The notes beneath the pieces are model-generated. The model had not been told where the DNA came from, did no database searches, and worked only from the letters and a program-made list of their open reading frames with translations. Source: Pseudomonadota bacterium (lineage in GTDB: Bacteria > Pseudomonadota > Gammaproteobacteria > Xanthomonadales > Rhodanobacteraceae). From it: a stretch of DNA of 5,069 bases. A program made the translations under genes and the position numbers. This document shows positions 4,243-5,069 of this stretch, one piece after another; within the stretch, counting starts at the first letter, position 1, and each line of letters begins with the position of its first letter. The stretch lies in NCBI GenBank assembly GCA_021783385.1, contig JAJXTX010000040.1:1-5069 (forward strand), read 5' to 3'.

Positions 4243-5069
4243 TCACCAAGGATAGTAGGCGGCGACGTAGCCGGCGGGGAAATGCGTCTGGCCGGCCGGC
4301 AATTCGACCAGGCCGTCGGTATGCACCAGCGCGGAAAAATCGCCCGAAGTCGGCGGCGGCATCAGCACCGCCGTATGGCCGCCGGCGGCGGCCTGCTGCA
4401 GCCTGACCGGCACCAGCCAGGTCAGCGTGCCGGCGCCATCGACCGGCGCCGCCAGCGCCACGCGGGCCGGCGGCGCAGCGTGCCCCATCGCCTCGAACAG
4501 CGCTGGCAGCACGTAGCGGGCGCCGCAGACCAGCGCCGAGACCGGGTTGCCGGGCAACGCGAACACCGCCTGGCCGTGCGCGCCGATGCCGAACCACATC
4601 GGTTTGCCCGGCCGCTGCGCGATCTTGTGGAACACCCGTTGCACGCCCAGCTCGCGCAGTACTTCGGGCACGTAGTCGCGCTGGCCCATCGACACGCCGC
4701 CGGTGAGGATCAGCACCTCGCGCGTGCGCAGCTGCCGCGCGATGGCGGCGTGCAGTGTGGCGCGATCGTCGGCCACGTGCTCGAGCAGTACGTCATGCAG
4801 GCCGCGGCGGCCGAGCATGGCGGCCAGCGCGTAGTCGTTCGAGCGGCGGATCTGCCACGCCGCCACCGGCGCGTCGACCGCCACCAGCTCGTCGCCGGTG
4901 GCGAGAATCGCCACGCCGGGCATTCGCGCCACGGCCACGCTTGCATAGCCGTTCGCGGCGAGCACCGCCAGCTCCGGCGCGCGCAGCAGATGACCGTCGT
5001 CGAGCAGCGTGTCGCCCGCGCGGCAGTCGCTGCCGCGGCGGTGGATGAACTGGCCGTGCTGCGGCTGGT
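4243..5069 (-). CDS. moeA: Molybdopterin molybdenumtransferase MoeA, C-terminal two thirds (partial)
   Basis: MoeA inserts molybdate into adenylylated molybdopterin, giving Mo-molybdopterin. The window contains 274 residues to the stop; by comparison with E. coli about 128 N-terminal residues are missing beyond the edge. Visible motifs, counted from the first full codon, are ATGDEL (56-61; E60 = E. coli E188), VADD (98-101; D100 = D228), TGGVSMGQRDY (122-132; D131 = D259), PGKP (153-156) and LPGNPVSA (171-178). The last ~75 residues form the usual C-terminal beta domain. One oddity is RRSN (74-77), where the family generally has YDSN or YDTN. The frame runs past the GTG at 4965 to the window edge, so that codon is not the start. 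It is followed after 1 nt by moaA, making it an upstream gene of the same operon. Confidence 0.95.
   Translation of the reverse strand, partial: QPQHGQFIHRRGSDCRAGDTLLDDGHLLRAPELAVLAANGYASVAVARMPGVAILATGDELVAVDAPVAAWQIRRSNDYALAAMLGRRGLHDVLLEHVADDRATLHAAIARQLRTREVLILTGGVSMGQRDYVPEVLRELGVQRVFHKIAQRPGKPMWFGIGAHGQAVFALPGNPVSALVCGARYVLPALFEAMGHAAPPARVALAAPVDGAGTLTWLVPVRLQQAAAGGHTAVLMPPPTSGDFSALVHTDGLVELPAGQTHFPAGYVAAYYPW

Noticed and set aside
3219..4406. Plus-strand open frame of 395 codons opposite moaA
   Set aside because: Lies fully across the well-supported moaA and the end of moeA; low-complexity Ala/Arg/His/Gln composition typical of antisense frames in high-GC DNA.
4963..4965. GTG at 4965 as the moeA start
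   Set aside because: The frame continues upstream to the window edge with MoeA-like sequence (RRGSDCRAGDTLL), so the gene is cut by the window, not started here.

Overview
The window reads as a GC-rich proteobacterial chromosome segment whose codon third positions are nearly all G or C. The protein flavour fits a gammaproteobacterium of the Xanthomonadales, perhaps the Rhodanobacter/Dyella side. That placement is inference from sequence style only; nothing here fixes the genus. All supported genes lie on the minus strand, so transcription runs from high to low coordinates. No mobile element, tRNA, rRNA or CRISPR was seen.

The upstream part (about 5069 down to 1439) is a tightly packed molybdenum cofactor (Moco) biosynthesis operon in the order moeA (5' end cut off by the window edge), moaA, moaC, mobA, moaD, moaE. 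Gaps are 1 nt (moeA-moaA) and 7 nt (moaA-moaC). The next three junctions are 4-nt stop/start overlaps: GTGA at moaC-mobA, ATGA at mobA-moaD and ATGA at moaD-moaE. The set covers GTP to cyclic pyranopterin (MoaA, MoaC), dithiolene formation (MoaD with MoaE), molybdenum insertion (MoeA) and GMP attachment (MobA). The MoaD-activating enzyme (MoeB type) and the MPT adenylyltransferase (MogA/MoaB type) are not in the window.

After a 170-nt gap (1269-1438) come two genes for a probable molybdoenzyme system. The first is a four-helix membrane cytochrome b (348-1268). The second overlaps it by 8 nt and is the start of a Tat-exported oxidoreductase that resembles the sulfite-oxidase/YedY superfamily (355 down to 1, C-terminal part outside the window). 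The likely arrangement is that the upstream operon makes the cofactor, the folded enzyme is exported by Tat, and the cytochrome b links it to the quinone pool. The substrate is unknown.

The less ordinary observations are: a 25-codon leader ORF with a good Shine-Dalgarno in the gap, ending in a GTGA overlap with the cytochrome start; a perfect GC hairpin that occupies the ribosome-binding region of moaE; a twin-arginine signal that ends in a lipobox-like Cys; and small departures from family motifs in MoeA and MobA. No clearly new biological system is visible. The core is a well-known pathway, and the cytochrome b/oxidoreductase pair is the least characterised part.
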